A DNA stretch of 16,240 nt, from the NCBI RefSeq assembly GCF_019195455.1, contig NZ_JAIMBW010000002.1:1-16240 (forward strand), in the 5' to 3' direction. Position numbers and translations under genes: made by a program. The notes under the pieces are model-generated. The model was not told the DNA's origin and ran no database searches. It was given only the letters and a program-made list of their open reading frames with translations. This document shows, piece by piece, positions 1-8,027 of the stretch. Position 1 is the stretch's first letter, and every line of letters starts with the position of its first letter. The DNA is from Gymnodinialimonas phycosphaerae. GTDB taxonomy: Bacteria > Pseudomonadota > Alphaproteobacteria > Rhodobacterales > Rhodobacteraceae.

Positions 1-141
1 AGCATTGTGGCCCATGCAGGGCGCGTCATCGGCCATGAGGCGCTTAGTCCCGCCGAGAAATGGGCGGGTTTGCGTACATTGGCACGGCTTCGATTAATCC
101 GCATGGCGTGGATGCTGCGGCAGGCTGTAATGGGCCGATGA
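1..141 (+). CDS. C-terminal end of an unidentified protein (5' end outside window)
   Basis: An open frame enters from the left edge in frame 1 and ends at TGA 139-141, giving 46 residues. The tail is rich in Arg, Leu and Ala (it ends ..RMAWMLRQAVMGR) and begins with an HAGRVIGHE segment; basic amphipathic endings like this are common in glycosyltransferases and other cytoplasmic enzymes of polysaccharide clusters. No motif identifies the family. It reads in the same direction as the beta-helix gene, 137 bp upstream of that start. The gap turns AT-rich around 143-165, which may hold a promoter for the downstream gene, but no clear -35/-10 pair is visible. The frame is short, so chance openness cannot be excluded. 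Confidence 0.45.
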   Translation, partial: SIVAHAGRVIGHEALSPAEKWAGLRTLARLRLIRMAWMLRQAVMGR

Positions 142-278
142 CTGATTTTAGACAAATTTAAAACCAATCTTCACCACGCATATTCCTTCATGGCACCAAG
201 ATGCGCTGGGAAACAGGCGTAACGCGCGTACCTCCGCTTGGGGGTGTCGTTTGCTGAATACGCCTGAAGGAATCGCCC

Positions 279-3200
279 ATGCCATTTGAACCGGTAGGCT
301 CAAGTCTCGTACTCACGGTCTCCAGCGAGGCTGAACTGCTGGACGCCTATGAAACCCTGTCCAACTCGGAAGGGGGCGGGCGTATTGAATTGACCGAAGG
401 GGTGACGGGGCTGCGGCTTGAGTTGCGCGATGGTGGCAATGAGCCGGTCCACATCACCTCGGCCGACCCGGAAAACCCGGTGGCCCTGTCGGCGATCGTG
501 CTGCGCGATCTTGAAAATGTGCGGGTCAGCGAGGTGCATGTCGACAGCACGGGCACAGATTTCCCTGCCCAAAGCGGCGGCTTCGGCCTCAATGGCGTCG
601 AGGCGGTGGAGCTTTCCAACATCACGTTCACCGGCGGAGCGACGGAGTATTACAATCCCGACGATCCGGATTCCGTTCTGGGCATCGGTATGGGATCGAT
701 CCGCGACAGCAGTGATGTCGTCTTCAGCAACAACACGGCGTCGGGCTATCTCCATGGCACGTCCATCATGGAATCGCGCGATGTGAAGTTCTTGAGCAAT
801 GAATTCACCGAGTTCCAGGGCGACGGTCTGCGCATGGGGGGCGTTCAGAACGTGCTGGTCGAGGGCAACTATTTCCACGATTTCCTGGGCACCACGAACG
901 ATTTCACCCACGGCGACATGATCCAGCTATGGTCGACCAACGCCGAAATCGTCTCCAGCGACATCACCATCAACGGCAACATCCTCGATAGCGGCAATGG
1001 CAGCAGCTCCCAGAGCATCTGGATCCGCAACGAAACCTACGACAAGGGTCTGGATGACGGCTATATCTACAGCAATATCACGATCACCAACAATCTGATC
1101 CACAACAGCCATGTCCACGGGATCGCGGTGGGCCATGCCAATGGCGTCACGGTCGAGGACAACACGCTGCTGTGGAATGCCGCGACAGGCGATCCCCCGC
1201 AAATCGTTCTCTCAAGCAGTTGGAACGTCACGGCCAACAACAACATCACCTCTGATCTGAGGCTGCCTGCCGATGCCCAGTCCGAGGGCAATGTCATCTT
1301 GGACTACATCAACCCCTATGCTGATGACTATGTCGGCAATCACATCATCAATCCCTTCGCTGTCGGCGGCGCGGATCTGGCTGACCTGCGTTTGCGCCCC
1401 GATAGCGAATATCTGGGAACCGGTTCAGAGTTCAGCGATCCGCTCCTGACCAGCTATGGCGGGATCGAACCCGTGGTGGTGGTCTCTGTCGATGCAGAAG
1501 ATCCGCAGACGATTCAATTGGATGCGGGATTCTCGGTGGATGAGGACGGCTTCCTGAACGAGGCGAACTATACGTTTGAATGGGAGTTCCCCGATGGCTC
1601 GGTTCACGAAGGGGCGACGGTCAGCTACCAGTTCACGACCCCGGGAGAGCGCGAGGTGGAGCTGCGCATCCTGAACGACGGACAAGTCGTGGCCGAAGAA
1701 ACATTCGGGCTTGATGTGGAAGATGACACGTATCTCAGCTTGAGTGCGAAACATGGGTTTGAAGACCAGTCGGCCTATGACAGCGAAGTCTGGGTGTCCG
1801 GCTCCGAGGTGGTGGACGGTCCCGAGGGGCCAGCGTTCCGGATCGGTGGTGACGATTACTTCGCCGCGTCCTCCAGCAATGAGCAGCTGCACAGCTTGCA
1901 GGGGTTCGACCTGAACCTGAACATGAGCGTTATCGACGACAGCGCGGGGTCGTTCCTGCGCATGGGTTCGACCATGCGGGCCGAGGTGGAATGGGACGGC
2001 TCCGTCTGGTTCCAGCTGCGCACCGACGAGGGCACCTTCCGTGTCGACAGCGGCGACACCCATGTCGACGACGGCGCGTTCCACAATATCGCGGTAAGCT
2101 ATTCGCATGCCAACGGCACGCTGCAATTGCAGATCGACGGTGAAGTCGTGGATGAGGTCGAGGCCCATGGCACGACCCCGCCGATTTCCAGCAACAGCTT
2201 GATCATCGGCTCTCCCTGGAACGAGGTCGTCGACGCGCTGGTAAGCGATGTCACGTTTGCCGCCCATGCGGATCATTTTACCGTCACGCCGCCCGCGCCG
2301 ATTGTAGAGCCCAATGTTTTGCCGGCAGAAGTGGTAGAGGAAGAGGAAGTGGCAGAGGAAGGCCCGCCGCCGCCTGCGGACGACTTCGATGTGACCACGG
2401 CCGATCTTGCGGCGTTGAGCGCGGATCAGGGTCTGTCGAACCTGTCGAGTTCCGGCGTCGATCTGTGGAACTCCGGGGCGGAAATCGTCGACGGCCCCCA
2501 GGGCGAGGCCGTGCGGATCGGCGATGGTGACATGTTCGCCTTCTCGGGCCGTAGCGAGGACATGCACGGTCTGGACAGCTTCGGGTTCCAGATCGAGATG
2601 AGCGTTATCGACGACAGCGCGGGGTCGTTCCTGCGCATGGGTTCGACCATGCGGGCCGAGGTGAACCCGGACGGGTCGGTCACGTTCAACCTGCGCACCG
2701 ACGAGGGGTCTTTCGAGGTCGACAGCGGCGACACCCATGTCGACGACGGCGCGTTCCACAATATCGCGGTGAATTATTCGGATCTCAACGGCATGCTGCA
2801 GTTGCAGATCGATGGTGAGATCGTGGACGAGGTCGAGGCCTATGGCCTGACCACGTCGAGCACCAGCAACAGCCTGATGATCGGCTCCCGCTGGGAGCAG
2901 ACGGTCGACGCGCTGATCCATGACGTCAGCTTCACCTCGGACCCCGGCGACCCTAGCGACGCCTTTGGTCCTCTTGTCGGGTCTGACACTATCGTCACGC
3001 CGCCCGCGCCGATTATAGAGCCCAATGTTTTGCCGGCAGAAGTGGTAGAGGAAGAGGAAGTGGCAGAGGAAGGCCCGCCGCCGCCTGCGGACGACTTCGA
3101 TGTGACCACGGCCGATCTTGCGGCGTTGAGCGCGGATCAGGGTCTGTCGAACCTGTCGAGTTCCGGCGTCGATCTGTGGAACTCCGGGGCGGAAATCGTC

Positions 3201-3938
3201 GACGGCCCCCAGGGCGAGGCCGTGCGGATCGGCGATGGTGACATGTTCGCCTTCTCGGGCCGTAGCGAGGACATGCACGGTCTGGACAGCTTCGGGTTCC
3301 AGATCGAGATGAGCGTTATCGACGACAGCGCGGGGTCGTTCCTGCGCATGGGTTCGACCATGCGGGCCGAGGTGAACCCGGACGGGTCGGTCACGTTCAA
3401 CCTGCGCACCGACGAGGGGTCTTTCGAGGTCGACAGCGGCGACACCCATGTCGACGACGGCGCGTTCCACAATATCGCGGTGAATTATTCGGATCTCAAC
3501 GGCATGCTGCAGTTGCAGATCAATGGTGAGATCGTGGACGAGGTCGAGGCCTATGGCCTGACCACGTCGAGCACCAGCAACAGCCTGATGATCGGCTCCC
3601 GCTGGGAGCAGACGGTCGACGCGCTGATCCATGACGTCAGCTTCACCTCGGACCCCGGCGACCCCTTTGGTCAGGAACCGACAGCTGAGGTGGAAAGCAA
3701 AACGATGGGCATCGAGATGTCGCTGACATCGCCCACGGCGCTTGTTTCCACGCAGCAGGAGAGCGGGGATGTGCTGGAGGAGACAACCTCAACCGACGAG
3801 GATGACGCAGATCTGATCGCCGCGCTGTTCCTGCCGCCTGCTGGAGAAAACATCGAAGCCACACAACAGCAGAGCTTTGACGATTACGAAGATGAGAATG
3901 AGGAAGACGCTGGCATGGCCGCGGGAAGCTGGTGGTAG
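279..3938 (+). CDS. Large extracellular-type protein: parallel beta-helix + PKD-like + three LamG-like domains
   Basis: The product has 1219 residues. ATG 279 is preceded by GAAGGAA six bases upstream. Residues ~40-355 show the Asn-rich short-strand pattern of a right-handed parallel beta-helix (pectate-lyase/epimerase-like), a fold that usually binds or cleaves polysaccharide. Residues ~397-480 resemble a PKD domain (FEWEFPDGS, VSYQFTTPGEREVELRI). Three LamG/concanavalin-like modules follow at ~486-667, ~709-887 and ~947-1124, separated by Pro/Glu linkers (VVEEEEVAEEGPPPP). The acidic tail ends in GSWW. There is no classical N-terminal signal peptide and no RTX nonapeptide repeat, so export, if it occurs, would need a type I-like or other route; this is inference. 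Modules 2 and 3 are almost identical. It converges with the spike operon. A role in binding or modifying cell-surface or extracellular polysaccharide is plausible; the catalytic activity is unknown. Confidence 0.85.
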   Translation: MPFEPVGSSLVLTVSSEAELLDAYETLSNSEGGGRIELTEGVTGLRLELRDGGNEPVHITSADPENPVALSAIVLRDLENVRVSEVHVDSTGTDFPAQSGGFGLNGVEAVELSNITFTGGATEYYNPDDPDSVLGIGMGSIRDSSDVVFSNNTASGYLHGTSIMESRDVKFLSNEFTEFQGDGLRMGGVQNVLVEGNYFHDFLGTTNDFTHGDMIQLWSTNAEIVSSDITINGNILDSGNGSSSQSIWIRNETYDKGLDDGYIYSNITITNNLIHNSHVHGIAVGHANGVTVEDNTLLWNAATGDPPQIVLSSSWNVTANNNITSDLRLPADAQSEGNVILDYINPYADDYVGNHIINPFAVGGADLADLRLRPDSEYLGTGSEFSDPLLTSYGGIEPVVVVSVDAEDPQTIQLDAGFSVDEDGFLNEANYTFEWEFPDGSVHEGATVSYQFTTPGEREVELRILNDGQVVAEETFGLDVEDDTYLSLSAKHGFEDQSAYDSEVWVSGSEVVDGPEGPAFRIGGDDYFAASSSNEQLHSLQGFDLNLNMSVIDDSAGSFLRMGSTMRAEVEWDGSVWFQLRTDEGTFRVDSGDTHVDDGAFHNIAVSYSHANGTLQLQIDGEVVDEVEAHGTTPPISSNSLIIGSPWNEVVDALVSDVTFAAHADHFTVTPPAPIVEPNVLPAEVVEEEEVAEEGPPPPADDFDVTTADLAALSADQGLSNLSSSGVDLWNSGAEIVDGPQGEAVRIGDGDMFAFSGRSEDMHGLDSFGFQIEMSVIDDSAGSFLRMGSTMRAEVNPDGSVTFNLRTDEGSFEVDSGDTHVDDGAFHNIAVNYSDLNGMLQLQIDGEIVDEVEAYGLTTSSTSNSLMIGSRWEQTVDALIHDVSFTSDPGDPSDAFGPLVGSDTIVTPPAPIIEPNVLPAEVVEEEEVAEEGPPPPADDFDVTTADLAALSADQGLSNLSSSGVDLWNSGAEIVDGPQGEAVRIGDGDMFAFSGRSEDMHGLDSFGFQIEMSVIDDSAGSFLRMGSTMRAEVNPDGSVTFNLRTDEGSFEVDSGDTHVDDGAFHNIAVNYSDLNGMLQLQINGEIVDEVEAYGLTTSSTSNSLMIGSRWEQTVDALIHDVSFTSDPGDPFGQEPTAEVESKTMGIEMSLTSPTALVSTQQESGDVLEETTSTDEDDADLIAALFLPPAGENIEATQQQSFDDYEDENEEDAGMAAGSWW
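2282..2953 (+). repeat. LamG module direct repeat, copy A (672 bp)
   Basis: First copy of a direct repeat inside the beta-helix/LamG gene. It covers the Pro/Glu linker plus the second LamG-like domain. The other copy lies 711 bp downstream (237 codons, in frame). Only two base differences are visible over 672 bp, both changing an amino acid (Val to Ile in the linker, Asp to Asn in LQI-D/N-GEIV). This implies recent duplication or ongoing homogenisation. Confidence 0.95.
2993..3664 (+). repeat. LamG module direct repeat, copy B (672 bp)
   Basis: Second copy of the linker-plus-LamG direct repeat, in frame with copy A. The 39 bp between the copies encode a short Asp/Gly/Pro-rich linker that is not repeated. 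Unequal recombination between the copies would add or remove exactly one domain without breaking the reading frame. Confidence 0.95.
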
Positions 3939-3951
3939 CCAGCTCCCCGCG
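3920..3951. terminator. Strong hairpin between convergent genes, likely bidirectional terminator
   Basis: Arms 3920-3932 (CGCGGGAAGCTGG) and 3939-3951 (CCAGCTCCCCGCG) pair over 13 positions with one A-C mismatch. The six-base loop contains the TAG stop of the beta-helix gene. The spike gene on the other strand stops 19 bp further on. No long T-run follows on either strand, so it is not a textbook intrinsic terminator; stem strength and position between convergent stops are the argument. Confidence 0.5.
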
Positions 3952-3969
3952 TGCAGGTCAGGGGCGGTC

Positions 3970-6900
3970 TTATGGGGCAGCCAGTGCGGGCCCAAGGTTT
4001 TCGATCTCGGTCGGTGTCAGGTCCGCATAGAACAGCGCGGGCTGCGCAAGATCGAACACCCGATCAGATGCGGTGGATGAGCTGGGGATATCGTAGATGA
4101 CACGATCCCCGCTTGCCACGGAAGCGGCTGGCATCTTTGCCCACACGCGCCATGTCCCGCCGCCCATGTCAATCGCACCGCTATCGGTGAAGTCACCGGT
4201 GGGCTCGGTGCCTGCGGGTAGGGTGAGGCCGAACTCTCCGTCAAACGAAGCCCCTGTGATGTCCAGAAGACGCAGAAGCAGCGTCCCGCTGGTCTCTCCA
4301 AAACTCAACCGAACATCGCAACACGCGGTGACGACCGTGGAGCCGGAGGGCGCGGCCAGGGACAGGTTTCCATCCGCCGAGTCCGCGCGGGCATATCCGA
4401 CAGTCGGCTTCACCATCCAGTTGCTGACGACATTGGGTTGCAGGCCACCGTTACGACGCCATTGTGACGTGGCCCCGAAGTCTTGCCCTTGTTCGCTATC
4501 CGCGAAGGTGAGCGTCGGACCCATCGTGATGCCGGAGGCCATCGCGATCTCCTGGGCGCGTACCGGGATGCCTGGATAAGTCTCTAAACCGCTTTCTAGT
4601 GCCGAAATATGGGCCCGGAGGCCATCCCGGTAGAGACGTGCGTCGTAGTCAGGTGCGCCGTGCAGACAGAAGTCGCCATAGTTGCCGTCGGTGCCGAAGT
4701 GTACAACGTCACCGTTGGCGAACGCCTCTTCGGGCGTGACACGTACCACGCCTTCCCGCGCGCCGCCGGAGCCTGTGCCGGTGTCCTGGATGGTCACGGT
4801 GCCACGGTAGGCCGTGGGGTAGGTTGTGGCGTCTGCAAGGCCTGTGCGGAAGACGGGCCGCGCCGTGCGGTCGGTGTCGCCATTGCGATAGATCACGAAA
4901 CCCATCACGTCCTGCTGGTGCGGGCGGGGGCTCGGGACCGTCTCAGCGTCTTGAATACGCTGGGTCGTCAGGGTGGCCCCATCGGGGATTGCGTAGACGA
5001 AATCCGCGTAGCTGCCATCACTGGCCCATTCTACCCGGTCCAGCACGGGTGCATCATAATACCCTTGGGCGATCAGCAAGCCCGCGCCGAGGTCCTGGGC
5101 GAACAGGACCTGCCCGTCGCGTTCGGTGATGGAGGGGTGGATTGAACTTTGCGCGGGCTGCGCAAGCTGCGCCCCGTTCACGTAATCTCCAAAGCGCACC
5201 AACGCCGGAGAGATCAGCGCCCGCCCGGTGTTGGCGGCAGGCGCGTCGGTCAGGAAGTCGAGACGCTCCTGATAGGACGGTATCCCGTTTTGCGCGATCA
5301 TTCCCGTGATCGCATTGCCCGCCGTATCCGTCGTGTAGTTTGGTTGAGGAGGGTCGTAGGTGCCTTCTGCGTTCCGCACCTTGATCCCGGGCATCATCAT
5401 GTGAACCTTGGTACCCAGAGGTAGCAGGCCAAATCCGCGTTCGGTCGTGTCGATCAGGCAATGCTCAAGGGTATTGGCGACGAAGTCGAAATCCGAGCCA
5501 TCGGCCGCGACCCCGAAAAAGTGCGGTGCACGGCTTTCCCAGAGAGTCTGCGCGGCCCCGGCTTCGGCGTTCCACCAGTTGTAGACCACATCAGAGACGG
5601 ACCCAAAGGCCACGGAGGCCAGCTTGACGACCGCAACTTCTTCATCGAAATTCCGGCCCGTCTCATCATCGTCCATCATGTCGGTCATGTCGGTGCCGGA
5701 ACGCGTGCCATCCACCATTCGGAGGGGCATTCCGCCTGACCCGAGGTGCCAGAGGTTGGCGATGGCCACAAATCCCGGATTGATGTCTTGGTTGGCGATG
5801 GCGTCCGGATCCGCAGTTATCACACGGTAGCCTGTGTATCTGTCCTCGTGGCGGTCCTTGAGGGCATAGCGCGCGTCCACACCGGGAAGCAGTGTCGGCA
5901 TCTGGCCAGCGCGGGCGTCGAGGTTGCTGTTGGAGAAGACGCCGATCTTGTTCTCGGACTGGCCGAGGATCGTCATAACGGGAACCGAGGCCCAAATGCC
6001 CTCGATCCCACGCTGTTCCCGCCACGCTTCGATCATCCAATCATCGAATGCGGCGCTGGCATAGCCCACCCCTTCATACCCCCCGTTCTGAGAAATGATC
6101 TCGCCCATGTGGCGGTCGATGTAGTCGAAGTAGGTCTGGTGATCGGTGATGTAGCTGGAGCCAACCGCCCGCAAGAACAGCGTCAGCGGCACCATCGCCT
6201 TCATGGTGATGTGGCGATAGCCGGGTTTGTCGTCACCCCCGATGGAAACGCCCGGGTCATAGGTCAGCGCGTTTTCAAGCACTCCCAATTGATTCGTCTC
6301 GCCAGTGGGGAGAGCCTTGTTCGTCCCGAAATCAGAGCACCATTCCGGCCACCCCAACATCTTCTGCGGGTAGGGCGCAGAGATATACTGCGGGTCTATG
6401 TCGATGATCGCTTGCGTGACAGGCTGCACCCGGCGCGTCTCGGCCAAGGCAGTTGATCCGACAGGTGGCCAATTCACAGTTGAGCGGTTGTTGGTGGTCA
6501 CGACTGTCAGGTCACGTGCGCTCTCGAAGTGGCCAGGGATCAACTCGGAGGCGAGGCCCAGGATGACATCCGCCATCTGGCACCAGCCTCCGTTGGAGGT
6601 GACGATACCGCCTTGCAACATGCGCCATTTGAGGTCTTCCGCGACCTGACAGATCATGCGGGCCACCTCCAGGCGCTCTGCCTCGCTGCCGCCGCCGTAC
6701 ACAAGCCAGAAACCGGCGCGCGCGAAATCCTCGGCCACGGCGCCGCCATACCCCCCTTGGGGGCCAAGGTTGGTGGCGCGGGTCGCACTCAGATTGGTAT
6801 CGATCATGTGGATGACCAGATCGATACCCCCCAGGATCCCGGCGTATGTGGGCAGGTTGGCGTAGGAGTTGGCGACGGTATCAGGAAGGACGATATCGGA

Positions 6901-7527
6901 CGTGCGCCACGGCGGCGACTTGTCCGGGTTCGCCATGGCAGGGCGGGCGCTGTCGGCATGGACAGGGGCCAGGGGCACGACAGTCAAGATACCGTAGTTG
7001 GTGATGACCTCGCGCTGATCGTCCGTGTCAGGATCACAAACCGCCTTCACCAAAGAGGCAGGCGCATTCAGCGCAAGCGGCTGCCCCGTAGCCCCGGGAT
7101 CGACGTTGTGCACAGCCTCATAGGCCAGCGCCTCATTCGTATTGACCCGCCGTCCATCCCAGCCCTGATTCCGCCAGCGGCGCATGTTGCTGTCTTGCAT
7201 ATCCGCAAGGGAGGCTGTCGGGACCTGCGCCTGTCCGGGATCACGCATCATGCCGTGAAGGGGGGCATCAACATAAGAGGTGCCGTCAATCGTGCCGGAA
7301 TGCAGCACCGCCGTGGGTGTGGTCGCGGTCAAGGTGGTTTGGGCGCTTTGCTGCACCCAAGGCGAGCCATCCGCATAGAGTCCGTGTGCGCTGGTTCCCG
7401 CTACGCTGAAGCCAGCGTCACGATGCGTGAGCACGACGGTTTGCCCCGGCACGTCGGGTGCGTCCGGCAGGCCGGATTGGATCGGCATGCTTTGGGATGA
7501 AATGGAGTGGGACAGCGCGATACTCAT
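3970..7527 (-). CDS. Large spike/fibre-like protein downstream of spike-base gene (GTA head-spike GhsB-like position)
   Basis: The product has 1185 residues starting MSIALSHSIS. The start ATG (7527) overlaps the last base of the upstream stop (TGATG), indicating translational coupling. The open frame extends further upstream, but there it translates the small gene out of frame and gives Arg/His-rich nonsense, so the internal ATG is chosen. Most of the protein is an unrecognised globular region (motifs such as LPTYAGILGGIDLVIHMID and TSNGGWCQMADVILGLASEL). The last ~165 residues look like a beta-sandwich carbohydrate-binding or fibre-tip domain (TLLLRLLDITG, GGTWRVWAKMP, QPALFYADLT). Position directly behind an Rcc01079-family spike base suggests it is the spike that binds host surface polysaccharide, as the rcc01080 product does on RcGTA capsids. 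Sequence homology to rcc01080 itself could not be tested, and it might instead be a phage tail-fibre-like protein or an autonomous adhesin. Confidence 0.7.
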   Translation of the reverse strand: MSIALSHSISSQSMPIQSGLPDAPDVPGQTVVLTHRDAGFSVAGTSAHGLYADGSPWVQQSAQTTLTATTPTAVLHSGTIDGTSYVDAPLHGMMRDPGQAQVPTASLADMQDSNMRRWRNQGWDGRRVNTNEALAYEAVHNVDPGATGQPLALNAPASLVKAVCDPDTDDQREVITNYGILTVVPLAPVHADSARPAMANPDKSPPWRTSDIVLPDTVANSYANLPTYAGILGGIDLVIHMIDTNLSATRATNLGPQGGYGGAVAEDFARAGFWLVYGGGSEAERLEVARMICQVAEDLKWRMLQGGIVTSNGGWCQMADVILGLASELIPGHFESARDLTVVTTNNRSTVNWPPVGSTALAETRRVQPVTQAIIDIDPQYISAPYPQKMLGWPEWCSDFGTNKALPTGETNQLGVLENALTYDPGVSIGGDDKPGYRHITMKAMVPLTLFLRAVGSSYITDHQTYFDYIDRHMGEIISQNGGYEGVGYASAAFDDWMIEAWREQRGIEGIWASVPVMTILGQSENKIGVFSNSNLDARAGQMPTLLPGVDARYALKDRHEDRYTGYRVITADPDAIANQDINPGFVAIANLWHLGSGGMPLRMVDGTRSGTDMTDMMDDDETGRNFDEEVAVVKLASVAFGSVSDVVYNWWNAEAGAAQTLWESRAPHFFGVAADGSDFDFVANTLEHCLIDTTERGFGLLPLGTKVHMMMPGIKVRNAEGTYDPPQPNYTTDTAGNAITGMIAQNGIPSYQERLDFLTDAPAANTGRALISPALVRFGDYVNGAQLAQPAQSSIHPSITERDGQVLFAQDLGAGLLIAQGYYDAPVLDRVEWASDGSYADFVYAIPDGATLTTQRIQDAETVPSPRPHQQDVMGFVIYRNGDTDRTARPVFRTGLADATTYPTAYRGTVTIQDTGTGSGGAREGVVRVTPEEAFANGDVVHFGTDGNYGDFCLHGAPDYDARLYRDGLRAHISALESGLETYPGIPVRAQEIAMASGITMGPTLTFADSEQGQDFGATSQWRRNGGLQPNVVSNWMVKPTVGYARADSADGNLSLAAPSGSTVVTACCDVRLSFGETSGTLLLRLLDITGASFDGEFGLTLPAGTEPTGDFTDSGAIDMGGGTWRVWAKMPAASVASGDRVIYDIPSSSTASDRVFDLAQPALFYADLTPTEIENLGPALAAP

Positions 7528-7787
7528 CAGAGCATCACAACGATATCGGTTGCCGTGGTGCCAGTGGCCCAGATCCGCGTGGCGCGGACTGGAAAGCCTA
7601 TGCCGGCTGCGATGTAGACGGTGGCGGTCGAGCCGCCGGTCGTCGTGATCCGAACGCTGCCTGACTGCGCCACATTGATGGCACGCGAAGGCATGGTCAG
7701 ATCTGTGCCGTCGTTTGGCGTAACCGGCACGAGGAGTGTGGCGGGGCTTTCGAGGCCAATGGCGTGGTTGTCGAATGGATCGGGCAT
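7527..7787 (-). CDS. Spike base protein, RCAP_Rcc01079 (GTA head spike GhsA) family
   Basis: 86 residues. ATG 7787 has a good AGGAGA ribosome-binding site about eight bases upstream. The layout MPDPFDNHAIGLESPATLLVPVTP, then NDGTDLTMPSRAINV, a Gly/Thr-rich beta region, and an ending in P-VRATRIWATGTTATDIVV fits my recollection of the small spike-base family typified by Rhodobacter capsulatus rcc01079. Those proteins sit on capsid vertices of the gene transfer agent and anchor a polysaccharide-binding spike. The gene is first in a two-gene operon with the 1185-residue protein. No capsid, portal, terminase or tail gene is visible in this window, so the pair is outside a GTA or prophage cluster; in R. 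capsulatus the spike genes are also separate from the main cluster. The family call is from pattern memory. Confidence 0.75.
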   Translation of the reverse strand: MPDPFDNHAIGLESPATLLVPVTPNDGTDLTMPSRAINVAQSGSVRITTTGGSTATVYIAAGIGFPVRATRIWATGTTATDIVVML

Positions 7788-8027
7788 CGAGGGCTCTCCT
7801 GGATAAAATCAAGAGGCAGGGCCATCGAAGCAGAGAGCAGGGGAATTCGGAGGTATGCGCATGAGCGGGAAGACACCTGTCGACCTGGAGACGACGCGCT
7901 CTGCCAGCTTTAGGCGGAGGTTGGTCTCGTATGGAGGAGGATTCGAGTCAAGGGCAGGTAAAGAGAGTCTTACCAAACCCCAGAGTGCGCGCGGTGCCTT
8001 CCATGGTGCACCCAGGAGGGGCGTCTT

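Noticed and set aside
1425..3632. A 735-codon open frame antisense to the beta-helix/LamG gene, itself repeated
   Set aside because: It mirrors the LamG duplication, is Arg/His/Val-rich, has no domain features, and arises from GC-rich codon bias of the real gene.
5746..7500. Long plus-strand open frames (236 and 323 codons) inside the spike gene
   Set aside because: They are shadows of the minus-strand coding sequence, with unstructured Arg/Gly/His-rich products and no ribosome-binding sites.
7528..7812. N-terminal extension of the spike reading frame by 95 codons
   Set aside because: It translates the spike-base gene in the wrong frame (Arg/His-rich); the coupled TGATG start is far better.
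7788..8027. Possible small gene or RNA between rhomboid and spike-base genes
   Set aside because: Short frames on the plus strand show no family features, and no tRNA-like or clear terminator fold was found.
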